Assembly: GCF_000373985.1 (NCBI RefSeq)
Contig: NZ_KB893063.1
Coordinates: 1 to 51,824, forward strand
DNA length: 51,824 nucleotides
Reading direction: 5' to 3'
Origin: Desulfobacter curvatus DSM 3379
GTDB lineage: Bacteria > Desulfobacterota > Desulfobacteria > Desulfobacterales > Desulfobacteraceae
Shown here: one piece after another, positions 35,115 through 44,392 of the stretch
How positions within the stretch are numbered: position 1 is the stretch's first letter
Layout: the number at the start of each line of letters is the position of its first letter
Made by a program: the position numbers and the translations under genes
The notes under the pieces: model-generated
The model's input: the letters and a program-made list of their open reading frames with translations, nothing else
Databases searched by the model: none
Told to the model about the DNA's origin: nothing

Positions 35115-38100
35115 TGGGTTCTTTTTTTGTCCGGCGGCCCATTGTCGCCATGGTTATTGCGATTGTGACGGTAATTCTGGGGGTTTTGTCCGTCTTGCAG
35201 CTGCCCATGGAGCAGTATCCCAATATTACTCCGCCCATTGTGCAGGTGCGGGCCAGTTACACCGGTGCCAACGCAACCAATGTGGAAGCCTCCGTGGCCA
35301 CACCCCTGGAGCAGCAGATCAACGGCGTGGACAACATGCTCTACATGAAGTCGGTGAATGCCAATGACGGCACCATGACCATTAATGTCTCCTTTGAAAT
35401 CGGCACGGATCCGGATATGAACACCGTATTTGTGCAGAACCGGGTGTCGGCCGCCACAGCCAAACTGCCTGAGGAGGTAAAGCGGTTGGGGGTATCCACG
35501 GAGAAATCGCTGCCCAATATCCTGATGCTGGTGGCACTCACCGACCCCTCCAACAAATACGACCAGACGTTTTTGAACAACTATGCCCTGATCAATATTA
35601 AAGATTCCCTGGCACGGTTGAAGGGTATTGGCCGGGTGGATGTCCTGGGGGGCTCCGATTACTCCATGCGCATCTGGATCAAGCCGGACCGTCTGGCCCA
35701 GCTGGACATGACCGTATCTGAAATCACCAATGCCATAAAGGCCCAGAACGTCATTGTTCCGGGCGGAAAGTTCGGGGCGGAACCCGCACCTGCCGGGACG
35801 GAATTTACCTTTACCGTGCGGCTACCCGACCGGCTGGCTTCCAAGGAGGCCTTTGGCGATATCGTCATCCGCACCACAGATACCGGCGCCCAGGTCAAAA
35901 TCAGGGACGTGGCCCGGGTGGAACTGGGTGTGGAGTCCTATAATGTGTTCGCCCGCATGGACGGCAAACCTTGTTCCATTATTGCCCTGTACCAGGCGCC
36001 GGGGTCCAATGCCGTGAACCTGGCCGATGAGATCCGGTCGGTGATGGCCCAACTGTCCAAATCTTTTCCCAAGGGCATGCGCTATGACGTATCTCTGGAT
36101 GCCACACTTCCCATCACCAAAGGCATTGACGAAATCATTGAGACGCTGTTGATTGCCCTGGCTTTGGTCGTTTTCGTAGTTTTTATTTTTATCCAGGACT
36201 GGCGGGCCACCCTGATCCCTACCATTGCTATTCCGGTCTCCCTGCTGGGAGCGTTTGTGGCGTTCCCGCTTTTGGGATTCACGGTGAATAACCTATCGCT
36301 TCTGGGGCTGGTCCTGGCCATTGGTATTGTGGTGGATGATGCCATTGTGGTAGTGGAGGCGGTCCAGGTCAATATTGCCAAGGGCATGGAACCTAAATCT
36401 GCCACGATTGAGGCCATGCGCGAGGTGACCGCGCCGATTATCGCCACCACCCTGGTCCTTGTGGCGGTGTTTTTGCCCGTAGCCGCCATGGGCGGTATTA
36501 CCGGACGGCTTTACCAGCAGTTTGCCCTGACTATTGTGGTCTCGGTTCTTTTTTCCTCCATCAATGCGTTGTCTTTAAGTCCTGCCCTTTGCGGTTTGCT
36601 GCTCAAGGCTCCCAAACCCTACCGGGGGCCTCTGGGCCTGTTTTTTTCAATGTTTAATAACGCCTTTGACGCGTCCACCAATGTGTATACCAAAATTACC
36701 CGCATGGTGGTCCGCAAAGCGTTGCTCGGTGTGATTTTTATCATTGCAGTGTGCTGCGGTACCGGTGTTGTGGGTAAGCTTCTGCCCGGCGGATTTATTC
36801 CCACCGAGGACATGGGCTATTTCATGGTCAATGTGCAATTGCCCGATGCTGCATCCCTCCAGCGTTCGGACGCGGTGACCCGGCAGGTGGAAAAGATCAT
36901 TGCCAAACACCCGGAAGTGGAACATGTGACCAATGCCACGGGTTTTTCCATGCTCTCATCCTCCATGGGCCCCAATTACGGGTTTTTGTTCGTTTCGCTT
37001 AAGGATTGGGATGTGCGGGATAAAACAGCCGATGAGCTGGTCAACGAATTGAACAAAGAGTTTTATTTCGGTGTTAACCAGGCCCAGGTGTTTGCCTTTG
37101 CCCCGCCGGCCATCCCCGGTCTGGGTACAGGCTCCGGATTTACTTTTATGCTCCAGGATCGCGTGGGAAATACTCCGGCTTATCTGGGACACCAGGCCGG
37201 CCAGTTTATCGCGGCAGCCAAAAAACGCCCGGAAATCGGCTCCATTCGTACCACCTTCAGTCCCAACGTGCCCCAGAAGCTGATTGAGGTGGACCGGGAC
37301 AAGGCATTGAAAGCTGGCATCAATCTCAATGATATCTATACCGCCATCGGTACGTTTTTGGGCGGCTCCTATGTCAACGACTTCAACCGGTTTGGACGTC
37401 TTTACCGGGCCTATATCCAGGCCGAACCCGAATACCGGCTCAACGCCAAAAAGCTGGGCCAGTTCTTTGTGAAAAACAAGGCGGGAAAAAGCGTTCCTTT
37501 GTCTGCGTTTATCAAGGTCAAAGAGGTGTACGGTCCCGATTATACCAACCGGTTCAACCTCATGCGGGCCGCAGAAATATCCGGAACCCCTGCCCAGGGG
37601 TACACTTCGGTTCAGGCCATGGCAGCCTTGGAAGAGGTGGCTGGCGAAGTACTGCCCGATGATATGACCTACGCCTGGAGCGACATGTCCTACCAGGAAA
37701 AGGCCGCGTCCGGCACAGGGGCCATAGTCTTTGTATTTTCACTTATTTTTGTATTCCTGATCCTGGCGGCCCAGTACGAAAGCTGGTCTCTTCCCTTCAG
37801 CATTCTTTTGGGGACGCCTTTTGCCCTGTTCGGGGCCATGGGGTTTTTGTTCCTGGCGCGGTTTTTTGATCTGACTTACGAAAACAACGTATTTGCCCAG
37901 ATTTCTCTTGTGCTGCTCATCGGCATGGCGGCCAAAAACGCCATTTTGATTGTGGAGTTTGCCAATATCAAATTCAACGAGGGGATGAGCCTGTTTGATG
38001 CGGCCATCGAGTCGGCAAAAATACGATTCCGCCCGATTCTCATGACGGCGTTTTCCTTTATTTTAGGAATTTTTCCGCTGGTGGTGGCTACGGGCGCCGG

Positions 38101-38263
38101 CGCCTTGTCCCGTAAAGTCATGGGTGTGGCGCTTCTTGGCGGCATGTGCCTGGCTACCTTGCTTGGGGTATTTTTCTATCCCATGTTGTTCGTGTTTATC
38201 GGCAAGTTGTGCCGGTATGAAAAAAAACGAGATTTGGCTAATACTCGATCATCAAGTTTTTAG
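35114..38263 (+). CDS. RND multidrug efflux pump (AcrB/MexB, HAE1 family)
   Basis: A 1049-residue proton-driven exporter with 12 TM segments and two large periplasmic loops. The start MGSFFVRRPIVAMVIAIV is typical of HAE1. The TM4 proton-relay pair is in LAIGIVVDDAIVVVEAV, and the TM10 lysine is in LLIGMAAKNAILIVEFA. It exports hydrophobic drugs, bile-salt-like molecules or solvents together with its adaptor and outer-membrane channel. The last six codons and the stop (ACT CGA TCA TCA AGT TTT TAG) lie inside a MITE-like element, so the native C-terminus has been replaced. Confidence 0.95.
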   Translation: MGSFFVRRPIVAMVIAIVTVILGVLSVLQLPMEQYPNITPPIVQVRASYTGANATNVEASVATPLEQQINGVDNMLYMKSVNANDGTMTINVSFEIGTDPDMNTVFVQNRVSAATAKLPEEVKRLGVSTEKSLPNILMLVALTDPSNKYDQTFLNNYALINIKDSLARLKGIGRVDVLGGSDYSMRIWIKPDRLAQLDMTVSEITNAIKAQNVIVPGGKFGAEPAPAGTEFTFTVRLPDRLASKEAFGDIVIRTTDTGAQVKIRDVARVELGVESYNVFARMDGKPCSIIALYQAPGSNAVNLADEIRSVMAQLSKSFPKGMRYDVSLDATLPITKGIDEIIETLLIALALVVFVVFIFIQDWRATLIPTIAIPVSLLGAFVAFPLLGFTVNNLSLLGLVLAIGIVVDDAIVVVEAVQVNIAKGMEPKSATIEAMREVTAPIIATTLVLVAVFLPVAAMGGITGRLYQQFALTIVVSVLFSSINALSLSPALCGLLLKAPKPYRGPLGLFFSMFNNAFDASTNVYTKITRMVVRKALLGVIFIIAVCCGTGVVGKLLPGGFIPTEDMGYFMVNVQLPDAASLQRSDAVTRQVEKIIAKHPEVEHVTNATGFSMLSSSMGPNYGFLFVSLKDWDVRDKTADELVNELNKEFYFGVNQAQVFAFAPPAIPGLGTGSGFTFMLQDRVGNTPAYLGHQAGQFIAAAKKRPEIGSIRTTFSPNVPQKLIEVDRDKALKAGINLNDIYTAIGTFLGGSYVNDFNRFGRLYRAYIQAEPEYRLNAKKLGQFFVKNKAGKSVPLSAFIKVKEVYGPDYTNRFNLMRAAEISGTPAQGYTSVQAMAALEEVAGEVLPDDMTYAWSDMSYQEKAASGTGAIVFVFSLIFVFLILAAQYESWSLPFSILLGTPFALFGAMGFLFLARFFDLTYENNVFAQISLVLLIGMAAKNAILIVEFANIKFNEGMSLFDAAIESAKIRFRPILMTAFSFILGIFPLVVATGAGALSRKVMGVALLGGMCLATLLGVFFYPMLFVFIGKLCRYEKKRDLANTRSSSF

Positions 38264-38388
38264 GGAATTTGTTCAAATTCAAGGCGGAAACAATTTTTAA
38301 CCGGAGGAATATACAACATATTTTGAGGATTAAAAATTGTTTCCAACGCCGAAGTTGGGCAAATTAACAAAAACTTGATCATCGAGTA
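38242..38388. mobile_element. MITE-like element with near-perfect terminal inverted repeats
   Basis: A 147-bp sequence whose ends are TACTCGATCATCAAGTTTTT (38242-38261) and the reverse complement of TACTCGATGATCAAGTTTTT (right end, 38369-38388). The arms match at 19 of 20 bases, and the match continues, less perfectly, through AAACAATTTTTAA to give arms of about 57 bases around a loop of about 27 bases that contains CCGGAGGAATATACAACATA. TA at both outer ends is compatible with TA target duplication as in IS630/mariner MITEs. It contains no gene. It supplies the stop codon of the RND pump and lies 19 bases before the channel gene. The whole can fold into one long hairpin in RNA. Confidence 0.72.
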
Positions 38389-38407
38389 ACAAGAAAGCGT
38401 AAACGTT

Positions 38408-39850
38408 ATGGTTATGAACAAAGTGTCATCCATTCCCGCATTGTTTATCGCCCTGGTCCTTTTGTCAGGATTCGGCCTGTCCGGCTGTCTTACGTTAGGA
38501 CCTGATTTTAAATCTCCTGTGGTGGATGTCCCGGTGGCTTACCGGTTTGCCCCGGCGGCTTCCGGCAGTGATCAGGATTTAAAGTGGTGGGAGTTGTTCA
38601 AAGATCCGGTGCTTTATGAACTTGTGACCACAGCCCTTGAGAACAACCAGGATTTGAAAACGGCATTAAGCCGGATTGAAGAGGCCAGATTCACCCACGG
38701 GATGACCCGGGCGGATCAGTTTCCGGCTGTCGATCTTGGGGCCGGAGGTTTCGTGGGCAACTATTCGGGAACCCGGTCCACATTCACCAACCATAATTAT
38801 TATGTGGCCCCAAGTCTGTCCTGGGAACTGGATTTTTGGGGAAAATTCAAGCGGTCCACTGCCGCGGCCCAGGCGCAGATTCTGGCATCGGCCTATGGTG
38901 CATGGGCCGTGCGCACAACGCTTATTGCAGATGTGGTGTCTGCCTATTACCAGCTTCTGGACTATCGCCAGCGGTTGGAGATGTCCAGGGATACCCTTAC
39001 CTCCCGCCAGGACGGCCTGGATATTATTACCAAACGGTTTGACAAGGGGATCATCCCGGAAATCGATGTGAACCAGGCCCAGATTCAGCTGGAAGTGGCG
39101 GCCGGTGCCATTCCCTCCTATGAACGCCTTATTGCCAAAACCGAGCACCGGTTGAAACTGCTCACAGGCCGGCTGCCCGGGACGGTGCGGACAGGTATTA
39201 CCCTGGATAAGCAGCCCTTGCCCCCCATGATCCCTGTGGGCATGCCTGCGTCCCTTCTTGAGCGCCGTCCTGAAATCAAAGAAGCCCTGGCTCTTGTGCA
39301 TGCCGCCAACGAAAAAATCGGTGTGGCTGTGGCCCAGCGGTTTCCGGCCATCAGCCTGACCGGTGTCCTGGGGCTTGCCTCGTCCGAAATGTCCGATATT
39401 ACCAATCATGGCGGGATATGGAATCTAAGCGGCAGCCTTCTAGGCCCCTTGTTTGATTTCAATAAAAGCAAATTCAGGGTAGAGGTGGCTAAGGAACAGA
39501 CCCGCCAGGCATTGTTCAACTACCAGGAAGTGGTGCTCACCGCTTTTAAAGAGGTGGAGGATGCGTTAGTGGAAGTGGATACTTACAAAAGGGAAAGTGA
39601 TGCGTCCCAGCGCAAGGTGGCTGCGGCCGAAAACGCGTATAAGCTTTCCTTTGAGCGGTATGACAAAGGGGTCAGTTCTTACCTTGAAGTACTGGATTCC
39701 CAGCGCACCCTGTTTTCCGCCCAGCTTGAGTATTCCCAAAACCGGCAGCTCTATTTCAACGCCTATGTCAATCTTTATAAAGCCCTTGGCGGGGGCTGGC
39801 TTTCCAAAAGGACTGATGCTGTGGAAAGTGGGGCTTTGCCTGCACAATGA
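38408..39850 (+). CDS. RND efflux outer-membrane channel (OprM/NodT-type lipoprotein)
   Basis: A 480-residue lipoprotein. The signal peptide ends in GLSGC with a lipidated cysteine, then LTLGPDFKSPVVDVP typical of NodT/OprM proteins. Two OEP repeats cover about 70-270 and 280-465. It is the trimeric outer-membrane duct of the tripartite pump encoded just upstream. The start ATG may be 38408 or 38414. A 147-bp MITE-like element now separates it from the pump gene, and the operon may therefore show polarity. Confidence 0.92.
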   Translation: MVMNKVSSIPALFIALVLLSGFGLSGCLTLGPDFKSPVVDVPVAYRFAPAASGSDQDLKWWELFKDPVLYELVTTALENNQDLKTALSRIEEARFTHGMTRADQFPAVDLGAGGFVGNYSGTRSTFTNHNYYVAPSLSWELDFWGKFKRSTAAAQAQILASAYGAWAVRTTLIADVVSAYYQLLDYRQRLEMSRDTLTSRQDGLDIITKRFDKGIIPEIDVNQAQIQLEVAAGAIPSYERLIAKTEHRLKLLTGRLPGTVRTGITLDKQPLPPMIPVGMPASLLERRPEIKEALALVHAANEKIGVAVAQRFPAISLTGVLGLASSEMSDITNHGGIWNLSGSLLGPLFDFNKSKFRVEVAKEQTRQALFNYQEVVLTAFKEVEDALVEVDTYKRESDASQRKVAAAENAYKLSFERYDKGVSSYLEVLDSQRTLFSAQLEYSQNRQLYFNAYVNLYKALGGGWLSKRTDAVESGALPAQ

Positions 39851-39903
39851 TGATTTTTGGTGCAGTGGACAGGATGTGAATTTTTCTGTTATAAGACAGG
39901 ATT

Positions 39904-42498
39904 ATGGACACTGCGCAATCCACATTACCTTCCTTTGAAGGCAACAAAAAGATCCAGGCTGCCCGGGCCTTTGTCGGGGAAACCCTGTGCCATATTTATC
40001 TGACGGGCAAGGCCGGTACCGGTAAAACTACGTTCCTGAAATCTTTACAGGATTTTTGCCCTAAGCAGTTTATTGTAGCAGCACCCACGGGTGTTGCCGC
40101 CGTAAATGCCGGGGGCGTGACCCTGCACTCCTTTTTTCAGATTCCGTTGGGGCCATATCTTCCCGGACAAAGTGATCGACCCCAGGACAACCGGCGGTTT
40201 TTCAGGTTCTCAAAGATAAAAAAACAGATTATCAACGGCCTTGATCTGCTGGTGATTGATGAAATTTCCATGGTCCGGGCGGATCTGCTGGATGCCCTGG
40301 ATGCCGTATTGCGGCGGCTGCGCCGGGATGAGCGGCCCTTTGGCGGCGTTCAACTGCTGCTCATCGGCGACCTGTTTCAATTGCCGCCGGTGACCAAACC
40401 CGATGAATGGGATCTTTTGTCCAATTATTATGCGTCTCCCTATTTTTTTTCAAGCCAGGCGTTAAGCCGTTCCGAGTTGGTGACCATAGAACTTGATACC
40501 GTTTACCGTCAAACGGATCCTGATTTTATTCGCCTGCTCAATGCCGTACGCGAAAACCGCATGGACAGCCACTGTACAGATATCCTTAACCGGCAGGTGA
40601 GGCCCGATCCCCCGGACCAGGGGTATATTACCTTGACCACGCACAATCGAAAGGCTGAATCCATTAATAATCTCAAACTTGCCCGGCTTAGAGAGGAAGC
40701 GCACACCTTGACTGCAGAAGTGTCCGGAGATTTCCCCTCTTACGCTTTTCCCACAGGAGAACAGTTGACCCTTAAACCCGGGGCCCAGGTGATGTTTTTG
40801 CGCAATGACGCTTCCCCGGATAAAAATTATTTCAACGGCACCATCGGGCAGGTCACCCATGTGGGACGCGAAACCGTAACCGTGGCCTGCCGGGGCAGTG
40901 CCGGAAGGTCGGCCGGGGAAAGTGAGTCGGATCTTAAAGAAGGCCCCGTTGTGGAAGTCAAACCGGTGGATTGGGAAAATGTCACATACAAGGTAAACGA
41001 GGAAGATAAAACCATCCAACAGGAGGTGGTGGGGACATTCAAACAGTTCCCGTTAAAACTTGCCTGGGCTGTCACCATACACAAAAGCCAGGGCTTAACC
41101 TTTGACCGGGCTGTCGTGGATGCCAAAGACGCCTTTGCCCACGGCCAGGTTTATGTGGCCTTGAGCCGCTGTACCGGCCTTGACGGGTTGGTGCTCACCG
41201 CCCCTGTGCCGTCCCGCGTTCTGGGCACCGATCCGGTAGTGGTGGAGTTTATGAACCGGACGGCTCCGCCGGATCAGGACCTTGCCGGGATTTTCAGATC
41301 CGCCCGGGCCGCCTGCCAGCAGACCCTGGTACTTAAATGCTTTGACTGTTCATGTTTCAGGCGGTTGTTTTTTTATTTTTTGCGCCTGGCAAGGGACAAC
41401 CGCAATGTGCTGCGCATCCCCGGACTTGGAGAGCCTGCGGAAATGGAATCCCGTGTCCGGGACCAGGTGTTTCAGGTGAGCGATAAATTTCAGATTCAAC
41501 TGAAACAGTTGATGGCAAATGAGCCGTTGCCGGAGACAAGTGACGTTATTCAGGAGCGGGTGCAAAAAGCAAGTGCCTGGTTCGGCAATACCCTGGATCA
41601 GGTGTTTGGCCGTCTGCTTGAAAGAGGTGCCGTGGACACCGACAATGCAGCCCTGGCCAAGCAGGTGCAAAATGCCCTGGACAATTTAAAGCGGGAAGTC
41701 CGTGTCAAACAGGCCGGGATTTTGTCCTGTGCCGATGGGTTTTCCACGACCACTTACCTTCGGGCTGTGTCGTCCCAAGCCATGGCTGATGCACCGGGAA
41801 CTCAGTCTAAAAAGAGTTCCGGTTCATCCACGACAGATTACACCGAACTGGATATTGCCCACCCTGAAATGTTCCAGGTCTTGAAGGAATGGCGGACCCG
41901 GACCGCTGCCGCTCAAAATGTAAAAGCATTCCAGGTGGCCCACCAGAAAGTCCTGGTCCAGATCGCCGTCTGCCTGCCCCGGTCGAAAAAAAGCCTGCAA
42001 GCCTTGAAAGGAGTGGGCCCGGCCACAGTGGAAAGCTATGGCGAGGAACTGCTGGCCATGGTGGATACCTATTGCAATGAAAAAAAGATCCCGGGCGATG
42101 AATCCCCTGAGCCGCGTCCTGTAGAACAGGCCTTAAAGAAAGATGCGGGAACCCGCAGTGATAAAGCTCCAGGAATTGATAAATCCACACCCCAGGCCAA
42201 CACCCGGGATATCAGCCTGATGCTGTTTAGAGACGGCCTGCCAGTCGACAAGATTGCCGAAGAACGGGGGCTGGCCCCGACCACCATCCAGGGGCACTTA
42301 TGTTCCTTCATTGCCAAAGGCGAACTGACTGTGGACCAGTTGGTGCCGGACAAAGAAAAACAGACAGCCATCGCGGCTATCGTATCGCCTGACAAAAATC
42401 TGAGCCAGATGAAAAGCGAACTGGGTGACGATTATTCCTACGGTGAAATCCGGGCCGTTGTGGCACACCTGGAATATCTTGAATCCAAGGATAGATAA
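39904..42498 (+). CDS. Pif1-like SF1B helicase with HRDC and helix-turn-helix C-terminal domains
   Basis: An 864-residue protein. The helicase core has Walker A LTGKAGTGKTTFLKSL (about 33-48), Walker B LLVIDEISMVRADLLD, motif III IGDLFQLPPV and motifs V/VI in VTIHKSQGLTFDRAV and VYVALSRCTGL. A long middle region carries an FDCSCFRR stretch. An HRDC domain lies at about 660-715 (LQALKGVGPATVESYG), and an HTH_40-type domain ends the protein (about 760-855). Pif1 enzymes unwind DNA 5' to 3' and resolve G-quadruplexes and R-loops. Bacterial members with these extra domains are known but poorly characterised. It appears as a single gene. Confidence 0.9.
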   Translation: MDTAQSTLPSFEGNKKIQAARAFVGETLCHIYLTGKAGTGKTTFLKSLQDFCPKQFIVAAPTGVAAVNAGGVTLHSFFQIPLGPYLPGQSDRPQDNRRFFRFSKIKKQIINGLDLLVIDEISMVRADLLDALDAVLRRLRRDERPFGGVQLLLIGDLFQLPPVTKPDEWDLLSNYYASPYFFSSQALSRSELVTIELDTVYRQTDPDFIRLLNAVRENRMDSHCTDILNRQVRPDPPDQGYITLTTHNRKAESINNLKLARLREEAHTLTAEVSGDFPSYAFPTGEQLTLKPGAQVMFLRNDASPDKNYFNGTIGQVTHVGRETVTVACRGSAGRSAGESESDLKEGPVVEVKPVDWENVTYKVNEEDKTIQQEVVGTFKQFPLKLAWAVTIHKSQGLTFDRAVVDAKDAFAHGQVYVALSRCTGLDGLVLTAPVPSRVLGTDPVVVEFMNRTAPPDQDLAGIFRSARAACQQTLVLKCFDCSCFRRLFFYFLRLARDNRNVLRIPGLGEPAEMESRVRDQVFQVSDKFQIQLKQLMANEPLPETSDVIQERVQKASAWFGNTLDQVFGRLLERGAVDTDNAALAKQVQNALDNLKREVRVKQAGILSCADGFSTTTYLRAVSSQAMADAPGTQSKKSSGSSTTDYTELDIAHPEMFQVLKEWRTRTAAAQNVKAFQVAHQKVLVQIAVCLPRSKKSLQALKGVGPATVESYGEELLAMVDTYCNEKKIPGDESPEPRPVEQALKKDAGTRSDKAPGIDKSTPQANTRDISLMLFRDGLPVDKIAEERGLAPTTIQGHLCSFIAKGELTVDQLVPDKEKQTAIAAIVSPDKNLSQMKSELGDDYSYGEIRAVVAHLEYLESKDR

Positions 42499-42520
42499 GC
42501 TGTATCCCCGGATTGCAAAG

Positions 42521-42859
42521 TTATGTCAATTGTCTTTGAACAATTGGATTGCCGGAAATGCTTGGGGGGTCGGGGATTTTTAATTTATTCAAGAACTCTA
42601 ACCCTTCTTCATCAACGCCGACGGCTATTTTAAAGTCCTTTAAGTGCAACGTGAAATAAACAAGGGTGGTGCTGACCGCCACCTTCGGAGAAAGGGCAGG
42701 GTACTCTTTGATGGACCGTAAAAGATCCAGATTGAATCCAACCTGGTGTCTTTTAAGAAACCGTTCTTTGAAGTTTGGATCCAGCCAGAGTACATTCTGT
42801 TTTTCGTCATAGGCCACCCTGCGGGCCTTGAAGTGTTTCGTGATAAAATAAAGTTGCAT
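42521..42859 (-). CDS. Small conserved-looking hypothetical protein
   Basis: A 112-residue protein from the ATG at 42859 (an alternative in-frame start at 42877 adds six residues). I do not recognise a family. It reads like a mixed alpha/beta cytoplasmic protein with no signal peptide or TM segment; features include YDEKQNVLWLDPNFKERF and a C-terminal KIPDPPSISGNP. The stop lies 23 bases after the convergent helicase stop. No strong ribosome site was seen (AAGAAG only), so expression is moderately uncertain. Confidence 0.5.
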   Translation of the reverse strand: MQLYFITKHFKARRVAYDEKQNVLWLDPNFKERFLKRHQVGFNLDLLRSIKEYPALSPKVAVSTTLVYFTLHLKDFKIAVGVDEEGLEFLNKLKIPDPPSISGNPIVQRQLT

Positions 42860-42984
42860 CTTCTTATGCTCCACCACTCAATTATTTTAGAATCTTCTGT
42901 CACTTATCACAATTTTCAGTTTGTGTCATTTTAGTGGTGGATCCGTATCTATATTCATAGCGAATTATTGAAGCGTCTTAAATG

Positions 42985-43130
42985 GAGACCTTTACGAATC
43001 ATCCTGAAAAGTGGTAAGAATTTTCTATTGATATTATAGCGCGTTGAATATTCTTACTTTTTGAATGTTATCCCGGCAGATAAGTGAGTATGAAAGATAA
43101 ACAGAAACTATAGATCAACTTGTTTGTTAA
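42985..43130 (+). repeat. Dispersed direct repeat, copy A
   Basis: About 146 bp closely similar to 51253-51411. Shared blocks include CGAATCATC, GGTAAGAATT, TTTTTGAATGTTATCCC, ATGAAAGATAAACAGAAAC and GATC-ACTTGTT. The inner part, CGTTGAATATTC...GAATGTTATCCCG, can form a hairpin. It contains no gene. It marks the left boundary of the AT-rich accessory block. Confidence 0.6.
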
Positions 43131-43153
43131 TAAAATTATAAGGTACCTTATTT

Positions 43154-43534
43154 GTGGACCAGATCAAGAAAATTGAGTTGATAATACAGCTAAGGAACTC
43201 AGCACTTACTATGTGGGGCTATCTTATTACCGTTTCATTAGGTGTAACAGCCTATTTAGGTACACAAAACACCCCAATTGAACCCTTTGCCGGTATTGCC
43301 TTATTTGTTTTATACTCTTTGTTTGCTATTTCAAACGCTAATGCTTTGTTAACAAATTTTAAAAGCCGAAAAAGTTTAAGTGATTTTGAAAAGGAAAATG
43401 ATAATGAGGTAATATCAAAATTTATTCAGTTAAATTCATTAGATAATAAATCAATTAAAATCAATATGATTTTCCATTTAATCATTGATGGCTGTGTAAT
43501 AGCAATGCTTCTATTTAAAACTAATTGGAATTAA
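43154..43534 (+). CDS. Small membrane protein, probable integron cassette gene
   Basis: A 126-residue protein starting at GTG (43154), with TAAGG 12 bases upstream. It has three hydrophobic helices (about 17-36, 46-66 and 105-122), so it is an inner-membrane protein, with a charged loop at about 70-100. The opening IKKIELIIQLRNSALTMWGY resembles unnamed small membrane proteins that I recall from integron cassette arrays. Codon use is very AT-rich compared with the flanking genes. An attC-like site begins 18 bases after the stop. Its function is unknown. Confidence 0.65.
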   Translation: MDQIKKIELIIQLRNSALTMWGYLITVSLGVTAYLGTQNTPIEPFAGIALFVLYSLFAISNANALLTNFKSRKSLSDFEKENDNEVISKFIQLNSLDNKSIKINMIFHLIIDGCVIAMLLFKTNWN

Positions 43535-43551
43535 ACAATAATATAAACAAT

Positions 43552-43631
43552 GCACAATAAGTCGTTCAACATCGTTCCTTCGTCGCTTGGACGCAGCAAA
43601 CGACGTTGCGCCAGTTTACTCTACGTTGGGC
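43552..43631 (+). repeat. attC-like integron recombination site 1
   Basis: An 80-bp imperfect palindrome between the small membrane gene and the lipase gene. It ends in GTTGGGC (43625-43631), which fits the R' core GTTRRRY. The opposite end GCACAAT (43552-43558) matches the R'' complement at 5 of 7 positions. Inside, CAACATCGTT (43568-43577) and AACGACGTTG pair at 9 of 10, and CGTC-gcttg-GACG forms a further inner pair. The lipase ATG is 28 bases past the core, as expected in a cassette array. Confidence 0.62.
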
Positions 43632-43659
43632 TCATCAAAAATATTTAAAGGAGGTTTCA

Positions 43660-44388
43660 ATGAGTGACAATATTCAAAATATAACCCCAGAGATAGCTGG
43701 GGGCATAGCTGTATACGCGATGATGTCTGCTAATGCATATAAGTATAAATCTGGGCGTATACGTTTTGACCTAAAAAAGATAGGGTGGGAACAAGTAGAT
43801 CTATATGGTGAACCGACTGAAAAACCTACAAAGAAATATAAACTATCTGGATTAGCATATAATATTTATGAAAAAATCGGTACAAACAAAGCAGTCTTTG
43901 CTTTTAGGGGGACAGACAGCAAAAATGATTATTTATGGGCAAATTTTTCTGTCCCACCTTTTAATTTTCAGTATCGCCAAGCAAGAAAGGCTGTAAAGAA
44001 ATACTTATTAGAAAATAGTCATAAAAATGTTGTTGCTACTGGACATTCTCTTGGTGGAGGATTGGCATTAAGTGTGTCTGTCCACCATGGAATTAAAGCA
44101 TTTACTTTTGATCCATCTCCTCGAGTATTCGATGGGATTGGAGATATGCATGAACCGGCTGAACGAATAATTGTTTATCAAAAAGGTGAAATTCTCAATG
44201 CAGTTAGAAAAATTTGGAAAAAAGACAATGAAGTCGTTGAGGAAAAAAATATCTATAAATGTGACTATTCTCAAATTTTTAAAGGTAAAAGCAAGCACCG
44301 GGGAGATCTATTGGCCAAAGGGATACTTTTAGACGGGGCCTCTGTTAATCCCGAGCTATACGAGGACTTAGCGTTTGTAGTGAAATAA
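43660..44388 (+). CDS. Lipase class 3-type alpha/beta hydrolase, probable integron cassette gene
   Basis: A 242-residue protein. The nucleophile elbow is ATGHSLGGGLALS with S130. FAFRGTDSKNDYLW is the oxyanion-side motif usual in Lipase_3 proteins, D151 (FTFDPSP) or a later Asp may be the acid, and the C-terminal SKHRGDLL supplies a histidine. No signal peptide is seen, so it is intracellular or exported by other means. The ATG at 43660 has a near-perfect AAAGGAGG site; the upstream frame from 43606 runs through the attC site. AT-rich codon use and attC-like sites on both sides suggest a captured gene. The substrate is unknown; phospholipid attack as an effector or defence enzyme is only speculation. 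Confidence 0.8.
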   Translation: MSDNIQNITPEIAGGIAVYAMMSANAYKYKSGRIRFDLKKIGWEQVDLYGEPTEKPTKKYKLSGLAYNIYEKIGTNKAVFAFRGTDSKNDYLWANFSVPPFNFQYRQARKAVKKYLLENSHKNVVATGHSLGGGLALSVSVHHGIKAFTFDPSPRVFDGIGDMHEPAERIIVYQKGEILNAVRKIWKKDNEVVEEKNIYKCDYSQIFKGKSKHRGDLLAKGILLDGASVNPELYEDLAFVVK

Positions 44389-44392
44389 AATT

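Noticed and set aside
38666..39409. Minus-strand frame of 247 codons inside the outer-membrane channel gene
   Set aside because: Antisense shadow; the sense frame has a lipobox and OEP repeats.
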